Shown: in pieces, positions 34,722 to 47,241 of the stretch
How the letters are laid out: each line of letters starts with the position of its first letter
How positions within the stretch are numbered: position 1 is the stretch's first letter
NCBI GenBank assembly: GCA_905250075.1
Contig: CAJNOP010000194.1
Coordinates: 186,001 to 250,000 of the forward strand
Source: Rotaria sp. Silwood1
Lineage: Eukaryota; Rotifera; Eurotatoria; Philodinida; Philodinidae
DNA: 64,000 bases
Direction of reading: 5' to 3'
The notes under the pieces: model-generated
Told to the model about the DNA's origin: nothing
Databases searched by the model: none
Seen by the model: the letters and a program-made list of their open reading frames with translations, nothing else
Translations under genes and position numbers: made by a program

Positions 34722-35504
34722 ATTTCCATCAAATAATTCTTCGCTGATGTATAGAGATTATTTTCTGTCCTCTTCTTATTTACGACTCTGGAGAACAAAA
34801 GTCAGAAAAATACATACGAAATGATGAATAGTTATTCGAAAGGATCTTATTGAAATGACGATCGTCTCCATTCTATGAAAGCTGGGTGGTTAATAATCAG
34901 TAAACTATATGACTTTTGTTGATAGACTTTAAATATACAAAATCTAATCATCAGAATGTATAAAATTTAAACCATATAGAAATTATTGCCGGCTTGCTGG
35001 AATTTGGGATGTGGGTGTGGATGTCGGTGTGAGAAAAGAGAGCATTGAAAGACCAATCCGGAACAGCGACACTTACAAAGCCGATGAAGAAGTGATAAGT
35101 GATTAAAATTGATTAGCAGATGAAAGAAGTTTGAAGTAAATTAACAGATAGCATAGAATAACAGCTGATAATTTCCATGTAGAAAAAAGACAAAAAAATT
35201 GCATTCCAATCCTTTTTTTGTATGACAAAGGTTTCTATTTAGTTATATTTTCTCTTATCGTTTTGCAAACACATACCAAAGTATAAAAAAATGATCGAAA
35301 TCTTTTCGATGTTTATTATATTCTAACTTTCTGTGTGACTACAACGAACTAATAATCGATTACAATGAAAGTCATCAATCAAGATTAGTCGATTAGTATT
35401 GACATAGGATTTTGAAAATTTGGTCGATCTTATTGGTTAAAATTTTTCACTCGGAAAGCATATATGGGAAAAACCAAATTAGAGAATGTTAACCTGACAT
35501 TTTG
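34722..35504. other. No gene seen; single-arm telomere-like repeat
   Basis: 3' flank of the TBP gene. 35006-35033 has GGATGTGGGTGTGGATGTCG with no opposing arm. Confidence 0.45.
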
Positions 35505-35745
35505 TCGATAGGTAGGTCTCATGATCTTTAAAATATCTCAAAAGTTTCAGTCCAAAAGAATGTTTTCTTCTTATGATATTGAGTATCCAGAAAGCGAACA
35601 TGTGTCGAAAGGAAATATAATATAAGAAAGTGACTTCGACATTCGATAGTTCAAGAAGAAAAAAATCTTTCGGACTGAAATGGTTAAGATATTCTAAGGG
35701 TCATTAAACCTAATTATGAGTATAATGTCAAGTCAAAACCCTATA
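35505..35745. mobile_element. Degenerate inverted-repeat element
   Basis: The block AAAATATCTCAAAAGTTTCAGTCCAAAAGA near 35540 (first 20 bases AAAATATCTCAAAAGTTTCA) is complementary with mismatches to TCTTTCGGACTGAAATGG and AAGATATTCTAAG near 35668-35700. TCTCATGATC pairs with a GGTCATTA-type block further out. Probably an old MITE. Confidence 0.45.
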
Positions 35746-36033
35746 AATCGATTTTTGCCATTTATGATTTGACAGAGATCGAAAATCCAGCAAAACGGTC
35801 CTAATCCCACAAAAGCAGGGTATGGGAATGAACTCTTCAAGACTCCGTGAGGTCTCATTGAACTCTAGTAACCGACATAGATTCGATTCAAAACGGCATG
35901 TGATACTTGAAGACCTTTCCTCATCAGTCTAAGGAATATATTTTTCTCTGGCGCGATTTTATATATTAACCCCGATTACACACGATCAGAGATACTTGAA
36001 GATAATACTCCTTTAATCTTCAATCATGTTTCA

Positions 36034-36876
36034 ATGAAAATAAGACACATCGTTATGCGTATAAAAAAGAAACAGCTCCATCCTGTTTTACATTTTTATC
36101 CTACTGGGATTGTGATGATATTTATTGCTTTTAGTTTGTGCACATTGTATGCAAACTTCCTTCTTTTCAACAAGATACATTTGATTTCTTCAACGTATCG
36201 TTGTGTAACTATAAAAAAAGTAAGAGAAGTCTGTTTCTGAGATAAAATGGATGCCACCATCCTAAACATCATCACAAACAATTAAGACCTGTTATTGGAA
36301 TTAAATACTCATAACAACCGTCTGATAGCGATTTGCTCCAGGCCTCATTGCTCTTTGCAATCATTTCTTGCAAACATCGTATTGAACGAAAATGTTTTTA
36401 CTAATAAATGTGATGTATTGAGTGTAACTCATGTAACAGAAATTAAATTTTTACATCTTCCTCAACGATTTTATGCTCTATTTATTTTTCTTGGTCTTAT
36501 TGAAAACGATTAAGCAACTGCAGATCGAAGTAAAACAGAGATTCAAGAGGTATTTGAATGGTATCTGAAATTTATCATTACTTCTGTTTTCAATGGTGAC
36601 TTGGCAGATAGTATACGCAACGAAGATGTTGTATCTTTCAAGGCTTTGCATGCTGCTTATCAATTTCAACCAGATTCTTTAATATTCATTATCAATGATC
36701 TACCAAAGACCCGCTCTACTCAGTACGAAAGTGAAACAACTCTCAAGCTAGGATACCTTTTAAACATTTCAAATATTGAAGTTTGCTATCTGGATAGAGT
36801 CAATATTAATAGTTGGCGGCAAAAGAAACTATTGCACAAGAAAATGCCGGAATTCATTACTCTTCGTGCACCCTAG
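36034..36876 (+). other. Unidentified ORF cluster, possibly a decayed gene
   Basis: Three consecutive open segments on the + strand (36034-36240, 36295-36513, and 36514 to 36876 after a stop) have normal protein composition. They include a hydrophobic helix (GIVMIFIAFSLCTLYANFLL) in the first and a soluble segment with SFKALHAAYQFQPDSLIF and EVCYLDRVNINSWRQKK in the third. Stops at 36238-36240 and 36511-36513 separate them and no clean splice sites rescue the joins. I do not recognise a family. Confidence 0.3.
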
Positions 36877-37040
36877 ATCCTTGAGAAGAATAGTGCTGGT
36901 GAATTGTTAGTTAATAGAATTTAAAATAACTGGAGAATGAATCGAAAAGGCAACAAGGAACTTTTAACAAAAAACTACATCGAACCGTATCGATCAGTAA
37001 TTTTCCATGTAAAATATCTGAGAGTTTTCTTAATAACATG

Positions 37041-37086
37041 AGTATGAGTGTGGATGTGTACATAAAGAAGAAATACCCACACCCAC
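37041..37086. repeat. Telomere-like hairpin, short
   Basis: GAGTATGAGTGTGGATGTGT is opposed by ACCCACACCCACTTC. Confidence 0.55.
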
Positions 37087-37303
37087 TTCTTCAATACTCG
37101 TTTCTTTATTTCTATGCTAAAAGTAACAGAATATGTAGCTATAACCCTTAGTTGCAGTTAGAATAACTGTTTTTCTTGTTGTTCCCAGTAGAGTTCGTTC
37201 GGTACGGATCTGATCTCATAACAGATGATACATAACGAATGATCTTCTAAATATTTTATGAATATCTCTCTCAATTGCTGCAGGTTTTGCTTCAAGTTTT
37301 TTT

Positions 37304-37380
37304 GAGTGTGGATATAAGTATGTGGGGTATTGAATGTGAGTGTCCAAAGCAACAGTGGATATGATTACACTCACACCCAA
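37304..37380. repeat. Degenerate telomere-like hairpin
   Basis: GAGTGTGGATATAAGTATG and GAATGTGAGTGT are opposed by ACACTCACACCC. Confidence 0.55.
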
Positions 37381-38380
37381 AACGATTATTATATTTTAAT
37401 TCTACTGATTTTCGTAGAACAATCATCAGTCAATACCAATAAATACTAACATGTAATCGATTATTTCAAAAACAGTTCACAATGATATTTTACAATCAAG
37501 AACAATAAATCATATAATGTCATATGATATCATCAAACCAATCAATGATCCTGTACAATACCTATAGCTGTGTACGGTGTACACTGATCAAACTATTGTG
37601 CTGTAGTATCCATGGTTGCGTAGGCTTCGCCATCTTTAGATCTAAGTATGAATGTTTTCTCTTTATTCACATTTACTTCAATATATTATGACAATAGATA
37701 TTCGATAGGTTTCGATATTTCATGAAGAAAAGTTTGCAATAGACTTTGAAAATATAATCTATAATCAATATTTAATATTTGTTTACTGCAATTTCATCGG
37801 ATTCTTGGAAAAAGCCAAGACACTTCATGTCAGCAGAAAATTTTCTTCAATGAAATGCATTTTTTTTCTTTGTTGGAAAAATAATAATTCCATTACTCAT
37901 TCGAGTCTACCTACCATTGTTTCCTCACATGAATGCCATAATTATTGATGTATTGTTTACTTGTGCTCGTTCGATTCTCATGACAGAAAAACGAAGCGAA
38001 AAATAACATTCATGCATGCAAGGCTTTTTATTGTTTATTTTTATACGTGCCCACAACGGCAACAATTCAAATGTAGGAGTGGAATGAAGATTAGATAATA
38101 TGGTAGGCTACTAATTTTGGGTAAACTAGTAAAGATCATTCAGAAAAAGGGAACGTCTCCAGTTTCTGTCCATTTTTAGAGTACCATATTTAATTCTTAT
38201 CAATAGCAAGTTTTTTTTGACAACTGATTATAGTACTTAATGAGAAGCGAAATATCTACGGAATCACAAGAAACTACAGTTATCCTGGTCCAACTTTCGT
38301 TTTCCATGGTTAAACGCCTTTTTTTCTTTCAGTTCTTTTAATATCGCTACTCTGGTTACCACTTTTATTTTTTTTGAAAC
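37381..38380. other. About 1 kb without a recognisable gene
   Basis: AT-rich sequence with no exon signals I can support. Confidence 0.4.
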
Positions 38381-38500
38381 TCACATATATTTTCGAAGAA
38401 GATAATGAGTGTAAGTTTTAAGGTTAAGTTTTCGCGGCTCTCCCTCCCCATTACGGACACTTAGCAATGAAGGCTTCCATTACAGACCTTAATAACCAAG
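38381..38500. repeat. Dispersed repeat (copy 2 of 2 seen)
   Basis: AACTCACATATATTTTCGAA with TAATGAGTGTAAGTTTTAA matches the copy at 12296-12500, including the following C-rich stretch. Confidence 0.55.
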
Positions 38501-38525
38501 ATTAAATTATAGATATATATATCAC

Positions 38526-38641
38526 AGGGTGGGTGTGGGTGTGTGGGGTGTGGGTGTGGGGTGTAGCTGGGTGTGGATGTAGATATGGTGGGGTGTGGGT
38601 GTGGCTATAGATGAAAACAAGACCCACACCCACACCCACAT
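38526..38641. repeat. Telomere-like hairpin
   Basis: GGGTGGGTGTGGGTGTGTGG and further units are opposed by ACCCACACCCACACCCACAT across a short A-rich loop. Confidence 0.8.
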
Positions 38642-38875
38642 ATCTTAGACTGAATTCGAATTTTGACATAATTCATTCCGATGTGTGTATTAAATTAAAA
38701 TAAAGTGAAATTTGATAAGTGCCTGGGTTTTTGGATGATGTCATGAATGCTCTCTTAAAAAGTCACACGAAAAGATGAACATTATTAAGAGATAATGATA
38801 TAGGATTGAAGATATCATGTTCAAAGAGAAGAGAGGGAAACACCGATGTAAAAACACAGTTTGTAACAAATGTCA

Positions 38876-41800
38876 TCAACCTGATGTGTTTGTCTGCCAT
38901 ATGATATTGTTCGAAGAATCCGTCCAAATAAGATTTCCACTATCTAACATTTGAAGACAAAATGCCGCATTCATTCCGCCGATCCATATATTCGCTGCCC
39001 AAAGGACACCACCAGTACCTGTGTAAACAACTAGATTTCGGTCAACTTGCGCGGCTAAAAAAGCACTTGCTGGTGTTGATGTTTGGGAAGCAGTCCACAG
39101 TGCCGTGGAAGTAACGTTGGCATTAGTGTAGGCAGTATAGACGCCAAATTGCCCATTAAGCATACCAGCTGCATAGTGTTGGGAGGGAGAATAGATGAAT
39201 TGATTGTTATAGAGAACGGCATTATTATTGGGGGCTGAACAAGTGATTGCTGGAGGAGCTAGAATAAAGCAAAAGTAATAAGCAGACGTTAGAGACTGCT
39301 TATAAAGCAATAGAAGAGATAGAAAATATACTGATCGGTTCCCAAACTGAACGAGTAATCGGTTTATTACCGATTTTTATACCCTGATATGTATCTAAAA
39401 CTTTTGTATCCCGTACCTGTAGTTGTAGTAGTTGAAGTTGTAGTAGTTGTAGTTGTGGTCGTTGTTGTCGTCTTAGTTGTTGTTGTTGTTGTAGTTGTTG
39501 TGGTTGTTGTGGTCGTCGTCGTCGTCGTAGTTGTTGTGGNNNNNNNNNNAGTTGTTGTGGTTGTTGTGGTCGTCGTCGTCGTCGTAGTTGTTGTGGTCGT
39601 TGTTGTTGTTGTGGTTGTTGTAGTTGTCGTCGTCGTAGTTGTTGTTGTGGTTGTTGTGGTCGTCGTCGTCGTAGTGGTTGTTGTTGTCGTAGTGGCCGTT
39701 GTTGTTGTTGTTGTCGTAGCTGTTGTTGAGGTGATTGTAGTTGCTAACGACAAGAATCAGAGTCGGATTTAAGTAAGGTTAGCAAGAGGAAGACATCGTA
39801 CTTCGTACTGCTGTACTGCGAAATATTCCTGAAGTACACCGGTGTATTTTGAAATATCTCGAATGTCTAGGAATGCGCAGGAGTGGTCCGAGAACCTTTA
39901 AATACTACTCATAGCTATTTCGAGAGATGCTCCTGAGTACTGAAGCACTTAGAATGCTCTCTAAGGAAATTGGTACCGTATGCAACCAAAACAAGGTTAT
40001 TCACAGGGGTACAAACTAGAAATCCTATATTGCTTTCGTAGGAAAATGGATTGTACAGATCCATTTTTTGCTTACATCAGAAATGGTCTGTAATATCATA
40101 AATAGATCTGGGGTAACTGCAAAGTAAACTAGTTCTTCAATCATTTATTAATTTCATACAAAATGCTTAATATGACCTTTTGAAAGATGTTGAAAGTTTC
40201 ACTGTATATTTTTGTGTAAAACAAATGATCAATGAACTAGTTCACCTTACAAATACCTTACTGTAAAATTTAAATTAAATTAACAACCTATTTACACATC
40301 CATTCATCTATCTACAATGATAGTGCGACTGAAAATAGAAGGTGGATAGCATTTATGGTTTTGTGTCCATAGCTGTGTTCAGTCTTTCACATTGTGAACC
40401 AGCAAATTTTTCTCGACCTAGTAATTCTTCCCTACGACTTTCCTTCTCGAAACAGCAGTTTTAACATCTTATACTAACATCAAAAGTTCTTCCTATCTTC
40501 AACAAATGGTCTATGGTCATATGATTCGATAAGTTCTCAAACTATTTTTAGATTTCATTCAGAACGCATTTTTCGGTTCTATCGCTTGAAGGTAGAAGGA
40601 AGAACGACTATTGTTGAGAGAAATATATTACAATAAGCAGACTCCAGGCAACTTTGGAATACAATTGGTTAAAAACAAGTATCTGGATACTTCAGTTTAG
40701 TTATATAAAAAATACTTTACGACGTTCTTTGTCATAAATAAGTTTCACAAAAGTCCGCATTTCTAAAAGGTTTATTTGGATAAGATCTTTGTATAAGACT
40801 AAATCAGGATGGTCAGATACTTTTTGGAATAGCCATAGGCAGAAGTGAAGAGAAAATAATTGGAAACGATTACAAATATAAAATATTATCTTTCAAAGAT
40901 TTACTAATTTGGTGAAATAGAAAAAAGAGATCGGCATGATTTCTTAGTTATTATGACATATGAGAGAGAATAGATTATGACAAGAATGAGTTTTTTGTGT
41001 GAAAGTTAATTAAAGTGATAATTGTTCCGAGAAAAGACTATTTGACCAAAACAGTTTGAATGCTACATCTTAAAATGTTGGACTGAATCTATCGAAAGTA
41101 ATTGATTAGTTTTAGAAAGAGCTCAAAAATGTTAGGATTGGTATCGCATTGATCAACACAGATGACGAAGAGAAAAGAAAAACACATGAAAAGAATCTTT
41201 TATCAAACTTACTATGATGCTCTTCGAACATGCGAGGTGTGAACAAAAAAAGGAGATCGATCTTGTAGCTGAAAGATGACAAAGAGATATTCCCACCATT
41301 GCATGCCTCGGATATTAGAATCATAATCGAATACAACCCTCTAAATCATTTTCGAACTATCAAAACCATTTTTTAGTTGTAAACACCTTTCTGCAATAGG
41401 GGATCCTTCCATATTAGAAGATCCCCATGCTGGGGTTGCTTCATAGCAATCTTGTGCTTTTCCTCAGTAAACTATGTCAAAGTTTTTCCAAATCATAACA
41501 GAAGACTCTGATTCTTCGATTATGAAAAGGAGTTTAACACTGGTAGCTGTGATGGTGTATGCTTTGAGAGTAATTTTATAGCTCTGCCAATCTCTGAGTT
41601 ATTTAGTGATTGCCTAATATGTTTGAAGACTGAAAAAAGGTATCAGAAATGTCTCGAAAGAAATAAACGGTGCTCTAGGCAACACATTGTGTTATTAATC
41701 TCTTAAATGGTTTCGAACACAGTAACAAAGTTGTTTTATGATGCGATATATTGACAATAGTCATTGTTCTTGTTAGATTTCATTATTTTCTTTCTGTTCT

Positions 41801-44800
41801 TTGATTCATTGAATGAGTCCTCATATGCATAAATATATATATATATATTGATATATGTATATGTTCGTCTTTTTTCAGAAAGACGATTACTCTTGTTTCG
41901 TTTCGTTATCTTGTTTCTTTGTTCCTACTCTTAAAGTTAATAAATACATTATTGACTTTAACCTTATTGTATTACACAATTGTTAAAAAGATATTTTCTA
42001 TCTATTGTGCATCACCTTCAATACATGACAAATGGTTTCGTAAAAATCCAATTTTTTCGAGAGTACCTTCTTGAGTGTAGAGATGAATAGAATGATATCA
42101 CAAATGAGAAACGGATAGAAAAAAGAGAGAGACTTGTTGCTCTTCAATAAAGCCATTCCAGTTGCAAAAGCAATACGTGATCGAATGCTATGACTGTGCT
42201 AATCAGTGAAAGATAAATAGTTCAAGAGAGGAGAACGAGAAATTCTACGCTGATCTTTCCGGCTGCTAGATTCATGAGAAAGTGGTCGAAGAGTCGCCAG
42301 ATTTCATTATATTCATACATGTTTCTCGTAATTGGATTCTAGTCGCAGTTACAAGAGTGTTTCAACAATAGCCACCGGCTTCGATCGAAACATATCGGAA
42401 CTGACTCGAAAATTTTCGACTCGACTTAGCTGTTAAGAACGCCGAATCACCATAGAACCTGTGCAAAGGCAACAATGAATTAGGGAAACGTGCTCTTTTT
42501 TATTAGCTGGTTCTCTCCAAAGACGATCGTACCCAACTTATATCAAGCAATTCATCTGTCTTGATCTATATTAACAGTTTTATCAATGGAGAAAAGAAAA
42601 ACATGTATCTTTCATGACAGTTCTTCCTGAAATTTCCTTTTTTGCCATTCATATGACTGGGCTTTTAAGTTCTATTGTTTTTGCTGGATTTTCACCAACT
42701 CGAAGTCGAAACAGAACCGATCGGATCAAACTGAATAGATTTTTGACTTGATCGAGCCATGTCAGTTACAAAAGATCTGTCCGCTTCCAACTCTGATCTC
42801 GCTTACCCATGCTTATTCAACTCGGATAAGAAAGATTGAATCAAATCGACAGACATCGTCGATGATCGATCATGCTGAAATTAAGGAAATACTATTGTTG
42901 GCGACGTCAAACTTCCTACCTCATTCTTCACTTCACCATCAATCGACTATTTTGTCCGAATCTCTGTCCATTTCTAAGTAATGCCGTCATTTTCTGAATG
43001 ACCCTTATGGAATAAGAAACAATTCGATGCAACAAATTCGAAAGCTACTGCCCAATGAGTCTTCTTTCATATTACTTAGGGCACACAAAAAGTAGTGACG
43101 CCAACTCTGCAATATCTCACAGAAGTCGTTAGAAGTCTTTTTTCTCTATATATTCTAATAACTCAGTTCGTGCTCTATAATTCTATGACACTTCATAAAG
43201 CTTCAATTAATATAGTATAAGCAAAAATTTTGAAATTCTTAAGTTTTCCGCAGCTTTTACAAATTTTCACATGTATAATATACAAGAACTAAGTACACGC
43301 ACAGAAGAAAAAAAACAAATAGAGCATGTGTGATTCAGAAGTATAAATGAAGATAAATATCAATCAAGTTAAAAAGACTAAAAAAAGAAAGAGAAGAGAG
43401 GAGAAAATCAAAAGGAAAAAAAGAAGATGACATAAATATTATGCTGAAGACAATATAGCGTATTTTTTCTAACATTGATCATAGTATGATTAAGGTGCGT
43501 ACTGTACTTAATATTAAACTAATAGTTATTCATAAAGAATTAAGTACTATCTTTGGTAAAGAAGCTCCTCTTCTTAGGCCTGTTCAAGGATGGCTTATAT
43601 AGTTTCGTGATGGTCGAGAAGAAGTTGAAGACGAAGAAAGATCTGATAGGTCTATAACGGAGACGGTATCTGAAAATATTAGGTAAGTTCGTGATCTTAC
43701 TACTGTTGATTCTTATGCTACAGTTGGTGAACTTGAAATACAACGTGATCTAAGGCATAGCATTGTTCAACGAATTATTTTTCATCATTTTCAGTTGAAA
43801 AAATTTACTGCGCGTAAGGCACCCGAAGCTTCCAAACATCTAATGAACTTTCAAAAAGCTAAACTCTGCTCCAACGGCAGTTCAACGTAATTATTTTGCA
43901 CTATAACCTCTCCTTTGTATTTTTTCAAGTTAACTGTCTAGTTTTGATTCACTCTGTCAAATATGAACAAAAAATCGATCATCAATATTACATCAATATT
44001 TTTTGTCATCAGTTATTGATGGTATTAAGAAACAAAGGCTTTCCTTAGGAATCCAATCAATTAAGCTTCATCATGGTAATGGAAAACCACATGTGCATGA
44101 AAAGATAGTCTATGATCTTCAATCAAAAGGCGTAACCATAGTGCCACGTGCAACTTACTATTCAGACCTAACTTCATGTGATTTTTGGGTGTTTGATTAA
44201 ATCAAATAAAGTCTAGACGATCAAGATGATTCAGAATCGTGCTATGAACCTGCGATTAAATTTATCAAGTCGTTGAAAAACGAAGAGTATAAAATAAATT
44301 TTGAGAAATAGATTCAAAGAATGAATTTGTTTATAAACAATCGGGATGATTATTTTGGCCATTTGATGTAATAAAGTCATGTTAGATTTTCTTCAAAAAC
44401 AAATATTTTTTTGTCAACCATTCACTGCTTTTGTTTCGCTTTTGCAATATTATATATCATTTGAAAATTTTGTGAAATACCATAGAATTATAGAGCGCGA
44501 CTTAGGCTATCAGCATATGTAGAGAAAAAGCTTTTCAGAGGCTTGTGTAAAATACTACAGTGCCAATGTCACTGATTTTGGTACAACCTTAGTACTCTCT
44601 GCATCAATAGTTTTTGCTTGCTTTTACAGTTGTGAACATCTTCCGTGCTAAACTGTCACTATGGAAACTTTTAGTTTTAAATTAAAATTTGCAATTTCAT
44701 TGCTGTTTTAGACAAAGGGCCAGCATGGAACGGGCCACTAAATTCTGCCATGCCAATCTTTCGTTTTAAGTAGCATTCTTATTGGCTAATTATGTTCACT

Positions 44801-47098
44801 CACTACTATGTTTCCAGTTTTCGACATAGTGTAGTGTAGCTTCTTAATTGATCTATGATTCTCTCTTCAATCATTGCTTCTGAAAAAATATTTTCTCGCA
44901 TTAGACTCACTTGTCGCCGTCGTAGAAATCACAATCAAGACAAGGACAAGAGCACCAGCGATGCATCCGACAACTACTATACCAATGCCGAGGCCGATGA
45001 GTATTCTGTTGAAATTCGGTGATTTATTTCTGCAAAAGATGAAAAGGATACATTGCGATAAATTATTAAGAAACACTCTATAACGTTATCAAAACTCACC
45101 TGATATCTAGTCTCTTTCTATTGTGAGCATTGGCATCAGGAACTTTGTTTAGATCACATGTAATGTCTTTAACTGAAACTCGAGATATTTCGGTATTCTA
45201 GGCACCAAACATTCAAAAATCAGTCAACGTAATTATTATAGTATAATTAAAATATTCTGTTTCAATTTATATTTGCCTTAAAGGCTGTATGCTAGGTTTT
45301 AATTTTCTCAAGAAACATTGTTTTCTCCGTGAATACTTGAGCAAAAAGATCGATATTAGCAGTGTATATACTGAGTATGTAAATCTGGTTTACTCTAAAA
45401 TATGAGCTTTCTAACTATTGTGGATTTAAAGATATGAATAATTTAACATCGCATACTGAGTTTCGAATTAACGGGTGACTGAGAACCCGTCATGGAACTC
45501 CTTCGTGCACTTCGTGTTGTTAGATAAGAACATAATCTTCATAGTCTACTCTTTGCCAGTTTGATGAATAATTCTTACTTCTACTATTGTGAAAAGATGT
45601 ACTTGGTGCACAGTTCTTCTTGGCTACCAATTATGTGCAAGAATAGAATGCTTAATTATTACTGCTAGTTTTCTCAAACAAAATAATTCCTGAAATCTCT
45701 GTAATCTTATGCAAGAGATTCAATTCGGTTGCTATGAAAAAGACAACACTGAAATATCTGAGGAAACGAACAACACAGTCGTATGGTGTCTAATCCCGCA
45801 AAGGGAGAATCAAAAAGTGGATGTCATGAAATGCACTGATTGAAACTGGCATTCGCGAAGCATACAGATAATCACCATATAGGATTTCGTGATCATACCC
45901 ATTATAAACTCTTTTTCTAATATATTGGTAGAGAATTTAAGGAAGAATCTTTCTAAAAACAAATGAACCATGAACGATAAAATTTACATAAGATATTCAC
46001 AAAATACTGAGATCTGCATGCTTTATAAGCCACCAATTAATTCATAATTTCCTATGTAATACTAAGTTATCTATATCTTTCTAATAACAATAATTAGAAA
46101 GCTCATAATTTGGCATAATACAGATATATACACTTAGCATATACACTGTTAATATTGACTCTCTTGCTAAAGAACTCACTGGAAAAAATGATGTTTTTTG
46201 TCGAGATCAAAACTTAGTATACACCCTTTATACTATTTTATACCTATTTTGTACGGACTATTTTGTTAGTTGCCCGTTGCTCGCAGTCGACGATAAAATT
46301 ATTCTTACTGTAGACCAAACACTGACTTTCGAAAATGTTTCAGACAGCTCGATAGAGATGAATAAGAATTTTCTTCCTTCAAATACACAGCATTATTTTG
46401 ATTAACGTCCGGGAGTGCAGGGAAATTATAATTATGTGATGCGTGTGTCGAGAGGTGAAGAGAGAGGGTAAAGCTGTACTCTTTACGCTCCATACGTCCT
46501 CAAAAAAGTGCAAAGCTTCGACGCATTATACTTCCTAGAAAACAACTATTCCCTATTTGATTCGTTGCGATTTTGACGGATAAAAGAAATCAAAACGAGT
46601 GATATGGAAGCCGACTTATGAACTGAGCACTGCCTTCATCTTATCACGACCGTATCTAAACAAATTTTAGAGCGCTACGTTTGCGGAACTACTTACTTCA
46701 AAGCCCAATGTGATAGCTACTTCTGATAAAGTATCGTGAGAAATCACTTTGAAATACTTGACATATGATTTTCTCATTCGACACCTCGGCCAATCGGTAA
46801 AACGTGGGCCCTAGTCTAATATCTATAACTCGATGTGTCTTTGACGAATTCATTTGAATTTTTTCTACAAGTCCCCGTAGGCTAGCGAAAATGTGTCCAA
46901 CTTGTCAGAACTCAAACTTTAAACAAAGTCGATATCAAGTCATGAGAACTGATCACTACTACGCAGATCGCACAGTTTGTTGAACCTTGAGATCTTGACA
47001 AAATGTGGCGAACTTTGAATACAAAAGAATTAGATAAATGAGATGGTACTTACCGCTAAAACCAATAGTAGTGAAAGGTTTTTTAGAAATGTGAACAT
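38876..47098 (-). CDS. Membrane-anchored Thr-rich stalk/B-lectin protein
   Basis: Three exons are well supported. 45029-44911 encodes one membrane helix (ILIGLGIGIVVVGCIAGALV). 39743-39417 encodes a nearly pure Thr stalk. 39258-38876 encodes a bulb-type mannose-lectin (B-lectin) domain with AGMLNGQFGVYTAY, DRNLVVYTGTGGVLWAAN and LQMLDSGNLIW, ending at a TGA. An upstream exon (45197-45100) encodes a short basic tail. 47098-47054 could be the first exon (MFTFLKNLSLLLVLA then GTAAGT), and its phase fits. The five exons then total 972 nt, 323 residues. The expected layout is a cell-surface lectin on an O-glycosylated stalk. B-lectin domains are typical of plants, fungi and bacteria, so foreign origin is possible. 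The 5.2 kb intron holds a mariner remnant. The first exon is the weakest part; its signal peptide beside a membrane helix is unusual. Confidence 0.7.
39540..39549. other. 10-N gap flanked by identical 47-bp sequence
   Basis: The 47 bases before the gap (39493-39539) and after it (39550-39596) are identical, beginning AGTTGTTGTGGTTGTTG. This suggests contig ends that overlap rather than missing sequence. The gap is in the Thr-stalk exon. Confidence 0.85.
39754..43160. other. Intronic or intergenic, no gene seen
   Basis: 3.4 kb between the stalk exon and the mariner remnant. It has AT-rich sequence and an isolated hAT-type terminus (CCGCTTCCAACTCTG near 42780). Short open frames lack motifs. 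Confidence 0.4.
43165..44505 (+). mobile_element. Inactive mariner-type transposon
   Basis: GCTCTATAATTCTATGACACTTCA near 43172 (core CTCTATAATTCTATG) is inverted as CATAGAATTATAGAGCGCGA near 44483. These look like terminal inverted repeats of roughly 30 bp around a broken transposase gene. Total length is about 1.34 kb, usual for mariner. Confidence 0.65.
43480..44375 (+). pseudogene. Mariner-type transposase pseudogene
   Basis: Frame-broken similarity to mariner transposases. The N-terminal part reads IHKELSTIFGKEAPLLRPVQ and later SITETVSENIR. The C-terminal part (44003-44200) has SIKLHHGNGKPHVHEKIVYD and RATYYSDLTSCDFWVFD, matching the family's 'HDNARPH' and 'PYSPDLAPCDFWLF' blocks. The catalytic Asp of HDN is Gly here, and several in-frame stops and frame changes are present. 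It cannot encode an active enzyme. Confidence 0.8.
44506..44866. other. No gene seen
   Basis: Intron sequence between the mariner copy and the membrane-helix exon of the lectin gene. Confidence 0.45.
45198..47053. other. Putative long first intron of the lectin gene
   Basis: No firm exon. 46493-46309 on the minus strand is an open frame starting MERKEYSFTLSLHLS and ending at a good donor (CA|GTAAGA), but its phase does not fit the next known exon, so it is not joined. Confidence 0.35.
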
Positions 47099-47241
47099 AC
47101 GACTATCAGATTTTTAACTCATGCTAGAGTAAATATAAATGCTACTAAAATGTTTTAATATAGCGAAACCCTAGTTTTGGAAGTATCAATCGATCTCTTA
47201 TCTCAACCAGAACTCGTGTGACAAATGTAAAAAATTGGTTC

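Noticed and set aside
39389..39772. Val-rich + strand frame of 127 codons
   Set aside because: Antisense shadow of the Thr stalk exon, which has phase-matched splice sites on the minus strand.
46305..46493. Alternative first exon of the lectin gene (MERKEYSFTLSLHLS...)
   Set aside because: It has a good donor but the phase does not fit the exon at 45197-45100, and no bridging exon was found.
46780..46870. Possible tRNA or tRNA-derived sequence
   Set aside because: A few promoter-like words are present but no cloverleaf can be drawn by eye.
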